From assembly GCA_937997485.1 (NCBI GenBank), contig CALKTH010000064.1:1-61202 (forward strand): a DNA stretch of 61,202 nt. Direction: 5' to 3'. Position numbers and translations under genes: made by a program. The notes under the pieces are model-generated. The model made no database searches. It had not been told where the DNA came from and saw nothing but the letters and a program-made list of their open reading frames with translations. Source of the stretch: an uncultured Acidimicrobiales bacterium (GTDB lineage: Bacteria > Actinomycetota > Acidimicrobiia > Acidimicrobiales > SZUA-35). Shown piece by piece: positions 27,066 through 36,058 of this stretch (position 1 is the stretch's first letter; every line of letters begins with the position of its first letter).

Positions 27066-27472
27066 CAGGCGAGCCCCGCCACAACGGCGATGGCGACGGA
27101 GTCGCTGTGCGTCAGCGTGAGCAGGAAGCGGCGAATGCCGAGCTCTTCGGCTCGAGCTGCTGCCCGCCCCGTCACGACCAAGAGCGGCTCACCACTCTCG
27201 TGCTTGGCCACGCCAAGATCGACAAAGTCTGCACCACCAAGGCCCACACCAAGGGCCTTAAGTCCGGCCTCTTTCGCGGCGAAGCGAGCGGCGAACCGCT
27301 CGGCCGGATTGGCCGCAGCCAAGCTGTAGGTGCGCTCGGCCTCGGTGAAAACACGCTCGACGAATCGGGGCTGACGCCCGACGATCGTGCCCATGCGTTC
27401 GATGTCGACCGCATCCACGCCAATGGACACAACGCGTTCGCCCACGAGGTGATCGAGCGATGGCATGTCCAT
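27065..27472 (-). CDS. acpS: Holo-[acyl-carrier-protein] synthase
   Basis: A 135-aa AcpS-type phosphopantetheinyl transferase. It transfers the 4'-phosphopantetheine arm of CoA to apo-ACP for fatty-acid synthesis. Signatures: GVDAVDIERM with the Mg-binding Asp, RVFTEAERTY, and FAARFAAKEAGLKALG with the second metal ligand Glu. The C-terminal LTLTHSDSVAIAVV closes the fold. It begins 17 bp after the GlmS-like stop, so it is a distal gene of the glmM-glmS transcript. Confidence 0.93.
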   Translation of the reverse strand: MDMPSLDHLVGERVVSIGVDAVDIERMGTIVGRQPRFVERVFTEAERTYSLAAANPAERFAARFAAKEAGLKALGVGLGGADFVDLGVAKHESGEPLLVVTGRAAARAEELGIRRFLLTLTHSDSVAIAVVAGLA

Positions 27473-27489
27473 GGCGGGATCGTATGGCG

Positions 27490-30400
27490 TCAGGTCGCCC
27501 AGCGGGCAGCCACGTCGGAGATCGGGTACGTCAGCAGCTCAACGGTTGGCACACCGCCCAGCAGATCCTCACGGAAGCTGGGCTCCCGTTCGGTGACCAC
27601 ATCGACCAACTGGCGATACCGGTTGCGGTAGCCCTGCAGGACAGAACGGGCCAGCGCAGCGTCGAGATCCTCAACGAGCCGGAGGTGGCAGAGCGTGAGG
27701 CCAGTGGCTTCGCCGTCTTTCACCTCGGGAACCATCAACACGACTCGGCCGTCCGAGCCCACGCTGACCAGCACCGAACGCTCGACCGCAACTCGGTGCT
27801 TGTTACCTCGCAGGGTCGGGTCCTTGTCGGTTCGACTGGCGATGCCGGAGGCGATGCCCCCTCGATCGGTGATGAACACCTGTGCCGCGTCTTCGGACGG
27901 ATCGCCTTCGATGCGGTAGCGGGTGTAGCCCACCACTTCTTCGACGGCGGGGCTGACTGCAGCCAGCGAGCGCAGCGTGCGATAGCTGAGCCGGTCTCGA
28001 GGACAGCCCGTCGCCAGCACTTCCTGGATGAGCGGTGCCTGCAGAAGGCTCTCGTCGGCACGAGAAATCCCAACGGTGACCGTCTTCGCCTGATGCTTGA
28101 TGGCATCGACGGGACGGGTGAGCTCTTCGATCGCCAGCGTGAGCGCCGCGGCGAGGTCTTCGACGATCACACCTGGTGTGCCGACCTTGCCGAACTCGAT
28201 CTGGTAGCTCTCGAAGCGGGTGGCTCCGGTGGCGAAGCGCATCAGCGAGGCGAGCTTTGTCGCGGTCGACGCCTCCAGCTGGCCGTTGTACGTGCCCATG
28301 CGGAGCGTTTCGAAGAAGCGGGCGGAGAGCGGTTCGAGCTGGCGGCCGAACTGACCGAACCAGGCATCGCCGGTCTCGCCGACATACTGCTCGATGACGG
28401 CACGGGCTTCCCGCAGCGGGCGGGCGGAGGCGTCGATGGCCAAGGCGGCCTCGTAGCCAAAGAGGTGACCGACCACCGTCGAGAGCACGAACGCCAGACG
28501 CTCGTGGGTTTCAGGCACCGAGATCACATCGAGCGCGGCGTTGAATCGGTTCTCGCCTTCGGTAGCGATCACGATCGGCGCTGCCTTGTGCGCTCGGAAG
28601 ATGGCGACTTCCTTCGCCACGTCATCGGCGGTGGATCCGGTGAGGCCAGCAGCGCAGATCAGAATCATCGGCTCGGACGAGAGGTCGATGTGCTTCTTGT
28701 CTTCGGTGACATCGCAGGCGATGGCCTTGTAGCAGAGCTCGGACAGCTTGATCCGAAGTTCTTTCGCTGCCACATGGTTCGGTCCGTTGCCAACCATGGC
28801 CCAATAGCGACGGCTGGGAGCATGGCGGGCGGCCGCCGCACCGATGGCAGGCCGGCGGGCGATGGTGGTGCGCATGGCTTCGGGCAGGGCCCGCAACGCC
28901 TGGAGCACAGCTTGGCGAGACTCGGGTACTGGATCCACGCCCGGGATGAGAGCAGCAAGGCCCTCGGCCAGCAGGAAGCCGGCCGCAATCTGGGCGTAGA
29001 AAGCCTTGGTGGAAGCGACGCTCATCTCAACGTCGCGACCGTCGGAGGTGTAAAGCACACCGTCGGCCTTGTCGACGAGGTCGCTGCCTCGACGGTTCAC
29101 GATGGCGACCACCGTGGCACCTCGGTCTCGGAGAATGTCGACTGTGCGGTTGGTGTCGGTCGTGGTCCCGGACTGGCTGAGGGCCACCACGAACGTGTCG
29201 GCCATTTCGTCCCGCATGTGGAACCCGCTGAGCTCGGTTGCGGTGATGGCCCGCACCGGAATGTCGGCGCCGACGAGTGAAACCTCGAGCGCAGCAGCGA
29301 CGGCCTGCCCACCAATGGCGGCCGTTCCTTGGCCGATCACTTCGATGCGACGGAACTCGCCGTCGCGAAGACGCTGAATGGTGCGCTCGTCCAGGGTTTC
29401 GGGCGGGAGCTTGACGCTCAGCACGCCGTCGTCGTCCATGAGACGACCGCGCAGCGTCTTGGCGAAGGACACCGGTGATTCACCGATCTCCTTGAGGAGG
29501 TAGTGGGGAGCGTCGCCGCGGTCGATGTCTCGAGTGGTGACCGACGGCGCCTTCCACTCGTCGTCGGAAACGGGGAGCGGGGTGCCGTCGTAGGCGAAAC
29601 GGGTGATGCCGCCACGCTCGCCGGCCTGGCCGCCGCTCACACGAATGATCTGGCCCTGGCTGCCAGTGGGGTTCTCCGGATTGGCGGCGGTCTCGCCGTC
29701 CATCCGCAGGTACCAGTCGGCATCTTCAACCACGCCGTACGGCTCGGAGGCGATGACGAAGGCGTCTTCGCTCTGACCAACGAACACGCCCTGGCCACTG
29801 CCTCGAAGGGCGAGGTGCACATCGCCGGGAGCTTCGGTGGAGCTCACGCCGATGGCGACGGAGCCCTCAAACTGGGCGACGGCGCGGCGAACGGCTTCAT
29901 CCAACTCGGCACCGTCGGCGAGGCCTCGGCTCACCATGGTCGGGATGACCTTCGCGTCGGTGGTGATCTCGCCGGCAATACGAAGGCGGTCGGCGGCGAT
30001 CAGGTCGGCAAAGTTGTCGACGTCGCCATTGAGCGTGGCCGTGACGTACGGACCCTGGCCACCAACGCCAGCAGCCTCGTCGCCGGGAGCGGGCTCGAGT
30101 TCGTCGGAGTTCACCGGGTGGGCGTTGGGCTCGCTGATGATGCCAACGGAGGCCCAGCGGGTGTGGCCCAGCACCGTGATCTCCGCCTCGTCGTTTTCCA
30201 AGGCCAAGTGAAGGAGCGGATCTTCGGTGATGGCCTCTCGCATGGCTGCGGTGTTGTCGCCGAGCTCACCGATTTCAGCGGCGGCCTTGTAGACGAAGCT
30301 CAGAAGGCCATTTGGTGTGCGGACCGAGCGATCAGTGAAGAGTGGGTCATTGCTGCGATCGGCGATCAGCGTGGCCACGGCGTGCGACCCAAGATCGAGG

Positions 30401-30942
30401 CCGTGGTTGCGGACAAGCAGGTGGACGCCAGCACTGTCGCGGCCGCGAACCTCGAGCCGGTCGAGCGAGCTGAGGGCCTGCTGTACGGAGAGAAAGGCCG
30501 CAATGGAAGCGGCGGAGGGATCGCGACCGGCCAGGCTGGCGACTTCGGCCGCCGTGCGGAGACGGTCGCGCTCGATCGCCCATGCACCGTCCTTGGCCTG
30601 GATCAGTGCGGCGTTGACCGCCTCGAGATTTTCAACATCATCACCTTCGCGATCCAGGAAGTCCTCAACGGCAACGAGCGCAGCGTTGATGTCGACCAGG
30701 TGCGATTGGATGCTGGGGACGAGATCTCGTTCGCCCAGCATCGCCTGGAGGCCCGACTCACCCCGGAGCTCACGATCAACAACGCTGAGTCGAGAACCGA
30801 CCGAGCTCAGCGCTTCGGCGAGCCCGCCGTTGCTGGGCTCGGGGAGATCGGCGACGATGGCTGCCAGTGCGGCGGAGAGTTCCGCGCCGTTTGGCACCGG
30901 TCGTTCCGTCCGCTTCCTGACGATGGCAATGATTCCGCACAT
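27490..30942 (-). CDS. glmS: GlmS-like glutamine-fructose-6-phosphate aminotransferase, unusually long (1150 aa)
   Basis: Makes glucosamine-6-P from glutamine and fructose-6-P, if it works like GlmS. The N-terminus MCGIIAIV exposes the Cys1 nucleophile after Met removal. A ~135-residue helical insertion precedes RGRDSAG (166-172; residue ~26 in the usual enzyme). HTRWAS (~260), NGDVDNF and GSVAIGVSS complete the amidase. The isomerase half has GQGTAAIGGQAV, SQSGTTTDTNRTVDIL and VEMSVASTKAF (first SIS), then GNGPNHVAAKELRIKLSEL...EDKKHIDL (second SIS). About 300 further residues extend past a normal GlmS end. The family is usually ~610 aa. It lies 94 bp after glmM, as glmS often does, so I assign it by context despite the extra length. 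Confidence 0.75.
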   Translation of the reverse strand: MCGIIAIVRKRTERPVPNGAELSAALAAIVADLPEPSNGGLAEALSSVGSRLSVVDRELRGESGLQAMLGERDLVPSIQSHLVDINAALVAVEDFLDREGDDVENLEAVNAALIQAKDGAWAIERDRLRTAAEVASLAGRDPSAASIAAFLSVQQALSSLDRLEVRGRDSAGVHLLVRNHGLDLGSHAVATLIADRSNDPLFTDRSVRTPNGLLSFVYKAAAEIGELGDNTAAMREAITEDPLLHLALENDEAEITVLGHTRWASVGIISEPNAHPVNSDELEPAPGDEAAGVGGQGPYVTATLNGDVDNFADLIAADRLRIAGEITTDAKVIPTMVSRGLADGAELDEAVRRAVAQFEGSVAIGVSSTEAPGDVHLALRGSGQGVFVGQSEDAFVIASEPYGVVEDADWYLRMDGETAANPENPTGSQGQIIRVSGGQAGERGGITRFAYDGTPLPVSDDEWKAPSVTTRDIDRGDAPHYLLKEIGESPVSFAKTLRGRLMDDDGVLSVKLPPETLDERTIQRLRDGEFRRIEVIGQGTAAIGGQAVAAALEVSLVGADIPVRAITATELSGFHMRDEMADTFVVALSQSGTTTDTNRTVDILRDRGATVVAIVNRRGSDLVDKADGVLYTSDGRDVEMSVASTKAFYAQIAAGFLLAEGLAALIPGVDPVPESRQAVLQALRALPEAMRTTIARRPAIGAAAARHAPSRRYWAMVGNGPNHVAAKELRIKLSELCYKAIACDVTEDKKHIDLSSEPMILICAAGLTGSTADDVAKEVAIFRAHKAAPIVIATEGENRFNAALDVISVPETHERLAFVLSTVVGHLFGYEAALAIDASARPLREARAVIEQYVGETGDAWFGQFGRQLEPLSARFFETLRMGTYNGQLEASTATKLASLMRFATGATRFESYQIEFGKVGTPGVIVEDLAAALTLAIEELTRPVDAIKHQAKTVTVGISRADESLLQAPLIQEVLATGCPRDRLSYRTLRSLAAVSPAVEEVVGYTRYRIEGDPSEDAAQVFITDRGGIASGIASRTDKDPTLRGNKHRVAVERSVLVSVGSDGRVVLMVPEVKDGEATGLTLCHLRLVEDLDAALARSVLQGYRNRYRQLVDVVTEREPSFREDLLGGVPTVELLTYPISDVAARWAT

Positions 30943-31036
30943 GTGGTTCAGATCACCTTTGCGTTCGATTCGGGCTGTGATGAGAGACGCATCACGAATG
31001 GTTCAGGTTGCAGCAAGCTGCGAATGATGTGGAAGG

Positions 31037-32431
31037 TCAGACGCCGACACGCTCGGCGGCAATGGCCACGAGCTCGTCGCACACGCGGTGCGCTGTGTCG
31101 CGGTCGAGGTGCTCCACCATGATCCGGACCAGCGGCTCGGTCCCCGAAGGACGTACGAGTACACGCCCCTGGGTGCCAAGTTCTGCTTCGGCCAACGCAA
31201 CAACGTCGGAGAGTTGGTCGGCCACATCGGGCTCCTGTCGGCGCAGCCGGACATTCTTCAAGACCTGGGGGTAGGTCGTCATCGCATCGGCGGCAAGGTC
31301 AGCCAAGCTCCGACCGCTTCGCTGCAGAAGATCCAGGAGTTGCACGCCGGCGAGAACGCCATCGCCGGTGCTGGCAATGTCGTGACAAATCACATGCCCG
31401 GATTGTTCGCCACCGAGGGAGAACGAGCCTGCTTGAAGCGCTTCGAGGACGTAGCGGTCTCCGACCTTGGTCTCCACCACGGTGATGCCCGCGGCCTCCA
31501 TCGCCAAACGGAAGCCGAGATTGCTCATCACCGTGACGACGATGGTGTCGTGCGCCAGCTTCCCCTGGTCTCGCCAGTCGGTCGCCAGCATCGCGAGGAT
31601 GTGATCACCGTCGACGACGTTGCCCGCATGGTCGATGGCGATGAGCCGATCGGCGTCACCATCGAATGCCAGGCCGATCTGGGCCCCTGCCTCCACAACC
31701 GCTGCTTGCAGCAGTTCCGGATGCGTGGATCCGACACCGGCATTGATGTTGACGCCGTCCGGGTCGTTGCCGATGACCGTCACCTTCGCCCCGAGCTCTT
31801 CGAACACGTGGGGCCCGAGCGCTGATGCTGAGCCGTGTGCGCAGTCGAGCACCACGGAGAGGCCGTCGAAGCTGCGGCCGTTGATCGAGGCTTGCACCGC
31901 AGCCACCCAACCAAAGGCGCCGGCACCAGCGACCACCTGGCCGACGCCGGCCCCGGTGGGACCGGCCAGTTGATCTGAGCCGGGGGTCTGCAGCAGCTCG
32001 TGGAAGCGCTGCTGAATGCGAGCCTCGACGTCGTCGGTCAGCTTGCGGCCCCCGGCCGCGAACAGCTTGATGCCGTTGTCGGCGAACGGATTGTGCGACG
32101 CGGAGATCATGGCGCCAGGAATCTGTTGATCGGCTGCCGTCCACGCCACCGTGGGCGTGGGCACCACACCGAGCAACTCCACGTCGACGCCGGAAGCAGC
32201 GCACCCCGCGATCAGACCAGCCTCGAGCATGTGCCCGGACTGTCTGGTGTCACGCCCGATCACGAGGCGGCGAGAGTTGCCCGAGCCGCCTTCTTGGGTG
32301 CTGCGCTCAACGCCTTCGAGCAAAACCTCCGACGCCGCACGGCCAAGGGCCAATGCGACGTCGGGAGTGAGCTCTTCGTTGGCAAGCCCCCGGACGCCAT
32401 CGGTACCGAACCTCGGAAGATTGGTTGCCAT
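31037..32431 (-). CDS. glmM: Phosphoglucosamine mutase
   Basis: A 464-aa alpha-D-phosphohexomutase converting glucosamine-6-P to glucosamine-1-P for UDP-GlcNAc. N-terminus RFGTDGVRGLANEELTP; active-site phospho-Ser in GAMISASHNPFADNGIKLF; Mg-binding loop LAFDGDADRLIAID; sugar-specificity loop GGEQSGHVIC; and phosphate-binding RPSGTEPLVRIMVE. All are canonical. It lies 21 bp after rpsI and 94 bp before glmS, giving rplM-rpsI-glmM-glmS-acpS in transcription order, a common actinobacterial layout. Confidence 0.96.
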   Translation of the reverse strand: MATNLPRFGTDGVRGLANEELTPDVALALGRAASEVLLEGVERSTQEGGSGNSRRLVIGRDTRQSGHMLEAGLIAGCAASGVDVELLGVVPTPTVAWTAADQQIPGAMISASHNPFADNGIKLFAAGGRKLTDDVEARIQQRFHELLQTPGSDQLAGPTGAGVGQVVAGAGAFGWVAAVQASINGRSFDGLSVVLDCAHGSASALGPHVFEELGAKVTVIGNDPDGVNINAGVGSTHPELLQAAVVEAGAQIGLAFDGDADRLIAIDHAGNVVDGDHILAMLATDWRDQGKLAHDTIVVTVMSNLGFRLAMEAAGITVVETKVGDRYVLEALQAGSFSLGGEQSGHVICHDIASTGDGVLAGVQLLDLLQRSGRSLADLAADAMTTYPQVLKNVRLRRQEPDVADQLSDVVALAEAELGTQGRVLVRPSGTEPLVRIMVEHLDRDTAHRVCDELVAIAAERVGV

Positions 32432-32452
32432 GGGTGGAGCCGCCTTGCGGTA

Positions 32453-32839
32453 CTAGCGCTTCGAGTACTGCGGAGCCTTACGGGCCTTCTTGAGGCCGTA
32501 CTTCTTGGATTCCTTCTTACGGGGGTCTCGGGTGAGGAGACCTTCAGCCTTGACGGCGCCGCGGGCTTCGGGATCGAGCTCGATGAGCGCACGAGCGATG
32601 CCGAGGCGGAACGCGCCAGCCTGACCGGAGAGGCCGCCACCGTTGAGGGTGACGTCGATGTCGAAGCTCTCTTCCTGAGCGGTCACACGGAGCGGCTCAG
32701 TGATGAGCTGACGGTGAACCGAGGAGGGGAAGTAGTCGGCGAACTCGCGACCGTTGGCCGTGATCTTGCCGGTGCCGTCTTGGATGCGGACACGGGCGAT
32801 GGCCTGCTTGCGCCGGCCGGTGGTCTGAGTGACGGTCAT
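32453..32839 (-). CDS. rpsI: 30S ribosomal protein S9
   Basis: A 128-aa protein ([14 protein letters not shown]...[17 protein letters not shown]). The C-terminus [12 protein letters not shown] is the basic tail that reaches the P-site tRNA. Its start overlaps the L13 stop by 4 bp (ATGA). Confidence 0.98.
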   Translation of the reverse strand: MTVTQTTGRRKQAIARVRIQDGTGKITANGREFADYFPSSVHRQLITEPLRVTAQEESFDIDVTLNGGGLSGQAGAFRLGIARALIELDPEARGAVKAEGLLTRDPRKKESKKYGLKKARKAPQYSKR

Positions 32840-33291
32840 GCTTTCACCTCACGGCGTGCGCCGGGAATCTCGAGTGCGGACGGCATCTGGGCACCGTGCG
32901 GATGGGTGGGGCCGGCGTAGACCTTGAGCTTCGTGGCCATCTGGTTACCCAGGCGGTTCTTGGGAAGCATGCCGGTGATCGACTTGCGGACGGTGTCGGC
33001 CGGACGACGGTCCATCGACTCCTGATAGGTGCGGGTGGTGAGACCACCCGGGTAGCCGGAGTGGTGGTGCACGAGCTTGCGATCGGCCTTGTTCGAGGTG
33101 AGCTGCACCTTGTCGGCGTTCACCACGATCACGTGGTCACCCATGTCCATGTGCGGAGCAAAGGTGGGCTTGTGCTTGCCACGGAGAATGCGAGCAATCT
33201 CGGTGGACATCCGTCCGAGGGTGAGACCCTCGGCGTCGACCACGAACCACTCGCGCTCGATCTCGGATTTCTTAGGGCTGTAGGTCTTCAC
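32836..33291 (-). CDS. rplM: 50S ribosomal protein L13
   Basis: A 151-aa protein with the L13 signatures [53 protein letters not shown] and [12 protein letters not shown]. An early-assembling large-subunit protein. First gene of the rplM-rpsI-glmM-glmS run; a promoter-like pair lies about 60-90 bp upstream. Confidence 0.98.
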   Translation of the reverse strand: MKTYSPKKSEIEREWFVVDAEGLTLGRMSTEIARILRGKHKPTFAPHMDMGDHVIVVNADKVQLTSNKADRKLVHHHSGYPGGLTTRTYQESMDRRPADTVRKSITGMLPKNRLGNQMATKLKVYAGPTHPHGAQMPSALEIPGARREVKA

Positions 33292-33356
33292 TGGAACCTG
33301 CTCTTGAGAGGACGGGCGGCTCCAATGGCGAGGGGGTCCTCATGAGCCGACCCGTA

Positions 33357-33398
33357 AGGATACGCGAGCCCTACCAGCTTCCAACCTGTCACGGTTGG
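33357..33398 (-). promoter_or_regulatory. Candidate rplM promoter with a dyad over the -35 box
   Basis: On the minus strand TTGGAA (33379-33384) and TATCCT (33357-33362) are separated by 16 bp, a reasonable housekeeping -35/-10 pair. A perfect inverted repeat CCAACC-TGTCAC-GGTTGG (33381-33398) overlaps the -35 box and might be an operator. Transcription would start near 33350 and leave a leader of about 55-60 nt. Confidence 0.35.
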
Positions 33399-33478
33399 AC
33401 CACTCTCTGTCATCCCCACAGCCATGCTCCTACCACCCCAACACCCATGCCCCGCACCCCATCACGCCCGACGACCCC

Positions 33479-33530
33479 GCCGAAATTTCGTGTCCAGCCC
33501 ACCGTTTCGGTGGGCTGGCGCTGCGAGAAG
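33479..33530 (+). repeat. 52-bp intergenic repeat, copy 1
   Basis: Starts with GCCGAAATTTCG and includes a perfect 11-bp hairpin CCAGCCCACCG-TTT-CGGTGGGCTGG (33494-33518). It matches 48 of 52 positions with an inverted copy at 35964-36015, the first 28 nt being identical. It lies past the lipoprotein stop, where it might act as a terminator, but no U-tract follows on either strand. Confidence 0.8.
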
Positions 33531-33612
33531 CGACCCAAGGGCGTCCTGCACGGCCGTTTCCGCCACGACGAGGATCTTCAAGCGGGCGGAAGCCTTCGTC
33601 GAGAACGGTCGG

Positions 33613-34596
33613 TCACTCGCCTCGGATGCTGATGTTGAGGTGCATGTCCACTCGGCCGGCAGGCACCAGCCTCATCTCTCCGGTGGCCTCCACCCATGAA
33701 TCGAGTGGCATGGGCTCGGTGACATCCCCAATGAGCGTCCCGTTGCCCGTCAACTCCATGACTGACTGCCGGGTATCCACGAGCTGGGTGTACGAGCTGT
33801 CAAGCGTGTAACGGTCACCATCAATATCGACGAGCGTGTACTCGTAGGTGACGGTCGTCGAGACGCCGTCGACATCCGAGCTCACCGTGTCCGACCACTG
33901 AGCACCGACACCGAACGCCTCGGTGGGGACCGGCGGCATCAGTTCCTCCATCTGCTCAAAGGCGGCATCCAGAAGATCGAGGAGCCCGGCATCGACTGCA
34001 TCTGGGTTCTCGATGGTCGTCGCCACCGCTTCGCCGAAGGTCCCGGTCTCGATCCGAAGGCGAAGTCCGATCATGGATCCGGTCGACAGCCGCACTTGCT
34101 GCACCGCTTCCTGGCCGATGGCATCCGCGTTGAGGACGTCAATCGAGGTGTACTCACTGATCACCGTCATGCCTTCGCCGGATGACTCGATGACCTCGAC
34201 ATCCATGCCCAACTCGATGATCGGGGCCACGCCGAACAAACCAGAGGAGTCATCAAATCCAATATCGGTTGTGACCGAACCGCTCCAGGTCTCGCCAACT
34301 GCGGGACGAGGGACGAGGACAATCGTCGCTCCGCTCACGTCGCCAAGGTTCTGAACGCTCAGGCGCGCCGGCAGCTGCTGCGCAGGAACGGCGGCGAGCG
34401 CCTGCCCTTCCTCCCCGGAACGTTCTGGTTCGTCGATGGCCTCCGACTCCCTCGAATCGACGTCGTCAACATCAGGAGCGATCGTGCTGGCCACGCTGAC
34501 ATCAGGCGGAAGAGATCCGTCGTACGTCTCGATTCCGCAGGCGCTCGCGGTGAGCACGAGACCGAGGAGAACTGCCGCCATTGTCCTTCTTTTCAT
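33613..34596 (-). CDS. Putative lipoprotein of unknown function
   Basis: A 327-aa exported protein. The ATG at 34596 (MKRRTMAAVLLGLVLTASACG) is chosen because it opens a lipoprotein signal with the lipobox LTASAC; the in-frame extension to 34794 would run into the CoA-transferase gene. After a Ser/Asp/Glu-rich linker the C-terminal two thirds form alternating beta-strand segments (GETWSGSVTTDIGFDD, AQWSDTVSSDVDGVSTTVTYEYTLVDI, GNGTLIGDVTEPMPLDSWVEATGEMRLV). The pattern is reminiscent of the beta-rich LppX/DUF6263-type lipoproteins, but I cannot assign a family. Confidence 0.78.
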   Translation of the reverse strand: MKRRTMAAVLLGLVLTASACGIETYDGSLPPDVSVASTIAPDVDDVDSRESEAIDEPERSGEEGQALAAVPAQQLPARLSVQNLGDVSGATIVLVPRPAVGETWSGSVTTDIGFDDSSGLFGVAPIIELGMDVEVIESSGEGMTVISEYTSIDVLNADAIGQEAVQQVRLSTGSMIGLRLRIETGTFGEAVATTIENPDAVDAGLLDLLDAAFEQMEELMPPVPTEAFGVGAQWSDTVSSDVDGVSTTVTYEYTLVDIDGDRYTLDSSYTQLVDTRQSVMELTGNGTLIGDVTEPMPLDSWVEATGEMRLVPAGRVDMHLNISIRGE

Positions 34597-34672
34597 GCCT
34601 TGCTCTGTCGGGAGAGCGCTCGCCAAGCTGGAGCCTTTTGAGCCAATCAGCTCAGCCAGGCAGAGGACGTCC

Positions 34673-35890
34673 TCACGCACGATCCCGGGGACGGGTGACA
34701 ACTGCGCCCGCGGCACGAAGGCTTGAGAGTTCGTCCTCCGAGAGATGCAGCAGCTCTCGCAGGACCGTCTCGTTGTCTCGTCCCTGGTCGCCAATGCCGG
34801 TTCGAGGGCCGGCCTCCAAGTCGCTAAACCGGAACGCCGAGGTCGGGATCAGAACCGGTGCTCGATCTCCGACGTCGGTCAGCGAGCCCCGATGTTCCGC
34901 CCAGTCCGCATTTCGGACATCGGCCAGGTTGTTGAGTCGCCCGCACGCGAATCCGACGGCTTCGAGTCGGCCCTCGAGCTCATCGAAGTTGGGCACCGTC
35001 TGGGCCCATGTGCGCAGGGTCGCCATGAGTGCGATTCGATTGTCGGCCCGGAGGCGACGGCTGGCGAAGCGGGGATCGTCTCGAAGCTCTTGGGAGCCGA
35101 TCACCTCGAGCCACCGGGGCCAGAGCACAACGGGATCGCCCGGGCAGGACGCCCTGGTCCCATCGGCGGTGGTGACGACAGGGGACTTGGCCGGGCCGAA
35201 CACGGCAAGGCCTTCGCCTTCGCCGCCGGCCACCTCGACGGCCGTCCATTCCGTCATCTGCAGCACGACGTCGGCCATCGCCACATCGATCACCTGCCCT
35301 TCCCCCGTCCGTTCGCGGTGGAACAGTGCAGCAGCAATACCGAGAGCCGCCTGCACACCCGATTGCAGATCGGCCCACGACACAATCTCGTTCGTCGGCT
35401 CAACCTCGGATCCCGATGCAAGGCTGCGGCGCTCAGCGGTGAGGTTGAGCATCCCGATCTCGGCATGGATCATCGGTGCATACGCTCGCCGTTGTGCATC
35501 GGAACCGGTCTGGCCGTAGCCGGTGATGGCGCAATAGATCAGCTTCGGATTGGTCTTGTGCAGCGTCGGTGCGTCAAGGCCGAGGCGGGCCATCACACCC
35601 GGACGGAAGTTCTCGACGAGAACGTCGCACTCATCAGCGAGGCGGCGGGCGATGCCGCGGCCCTCCTCGGTCGCAAGGTCGAGGCTGATGAAGCGCTTCC
35701 CGGCGTTCTGCTGAGCGAAGTAGACGGGGATGCCGTCGACAACGGGCACCGACGTTCGGGTCATGTCGCCCGCCGGCGGCTCGACCTTGATGACGTCGGC
35801 ACCCAGATCAGCCAACGCCTTCGTACAACTGGGGCCGGAAAGCACCCTCGTGAAGTCCAGAACCCGTATGCCGTCGAGTGCTCCTGCCAT
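34673..35890 (-). CDS. Class III (CaiB/BaiF) CoA-transferase family protein
   Basis: A 405-aa protein (MAGALDGIRVLDFTRVLSGPSCTKALADLGADVIKVE). The family catalytic Asp lies in EIVSWADLQSGVQAALGIAAAL, equivalent to the acylated Asp of formyl-CoA transferase. Other family blocks: NAGKRFISLDLATEEGR, DVLVENFRPGVMARLGLD, LIYCAITGYGQTG. Family members move CoA between carboxylic acids such as formyl/oxalate or carnitine. The acids here are not predictable. It is monocistronic between truA and the lipoprotein gene. Confidence 0.88.
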   Translation of the reverse strand: MAGALDGIRVLDFTRVLSGPSCTKALADLGADVIKVEPPAGDMTRTSVPVVDGIPVYFAQQNAGKRFISLDLATEEGRGIARRLADECDVLVENFRPGVMARLGLDAPTLHKTNPKLIYCAITGYGQTGSDAQRRAYAPMIHAEIGMLNLTAERRSLASGSEVEPTNEIVSWADLQSGVQAALGIAAALFHRERTGEGQVIDVAMADVVLQMTEWTAVEVAGGEGEGLAVFGPAKSPVVTTADGTRASCPGDPVVLWPRWLEVIGSQELRDDPRFASRRLRADNRIALMATLRTWAQTVPNFDELEGRLEAVGFACGRLNNLADVRNADWAEHRGSLTDVGDRAPVLIPTSAFRFSDLEAGPRTGIGDQGRDNETVLRELLHLSEDELSSLRAAGAVVTRPRDRA

Positions 35891-35963
35891 CCCCTGTTGC
35901 TACACGCTCTTCGTCAGTCGAGCGAGCCCGGCGCAAACTGCAGCGCTGGACGACCTCGAGCCT

Positions 35964-36015
35964 CTTCTCGCAGCCTCAGCACACCGGAACGGTGGGCTGG
36001 ACACGAAATTTCGGC
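35964..36015 (-). repeat. 52-bp intergenic repeat, copy 2 (inverted)
   Basis: Reverse complement of the copy at 33479-33530 with 4 differences; its hairpin has one mismatch in 10 bp, so the stem is largely maintained. It starts 44 bp past the truA stop. Confidence 0.8.
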
Positions 36016-36058
36016 TTGGGGTGGTGGGGAGCAGGGGTGGGGAGAGAGGGCTAGCAAT

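Larger units (their letters stand above)
33292..33612. other. 321-bp gene-free interval upstream of rplM
   Basis: No convincing gene. It holds the candidate rplM promoter near 33357-33398, a C/A-rich low-complexity stretch (33399-33470) and a 52-bp dyad-bearing intergenic repeat (33479-33530). Short open frames here have no start context or coding character that I trust. Confidence 0.7.

Noticed and set aside
29503..31122. 539-codon plus-strand frame opposite the GlmS-like gene
   Set aside because: Antisense to a protein with clear catalytic motifs; high-GC shadow.
34597..34794. 66-residue extension of the lipoprotein
   Set aside because: It would overlap the CoA-transferase gene and hide the lipobox signal peptide.
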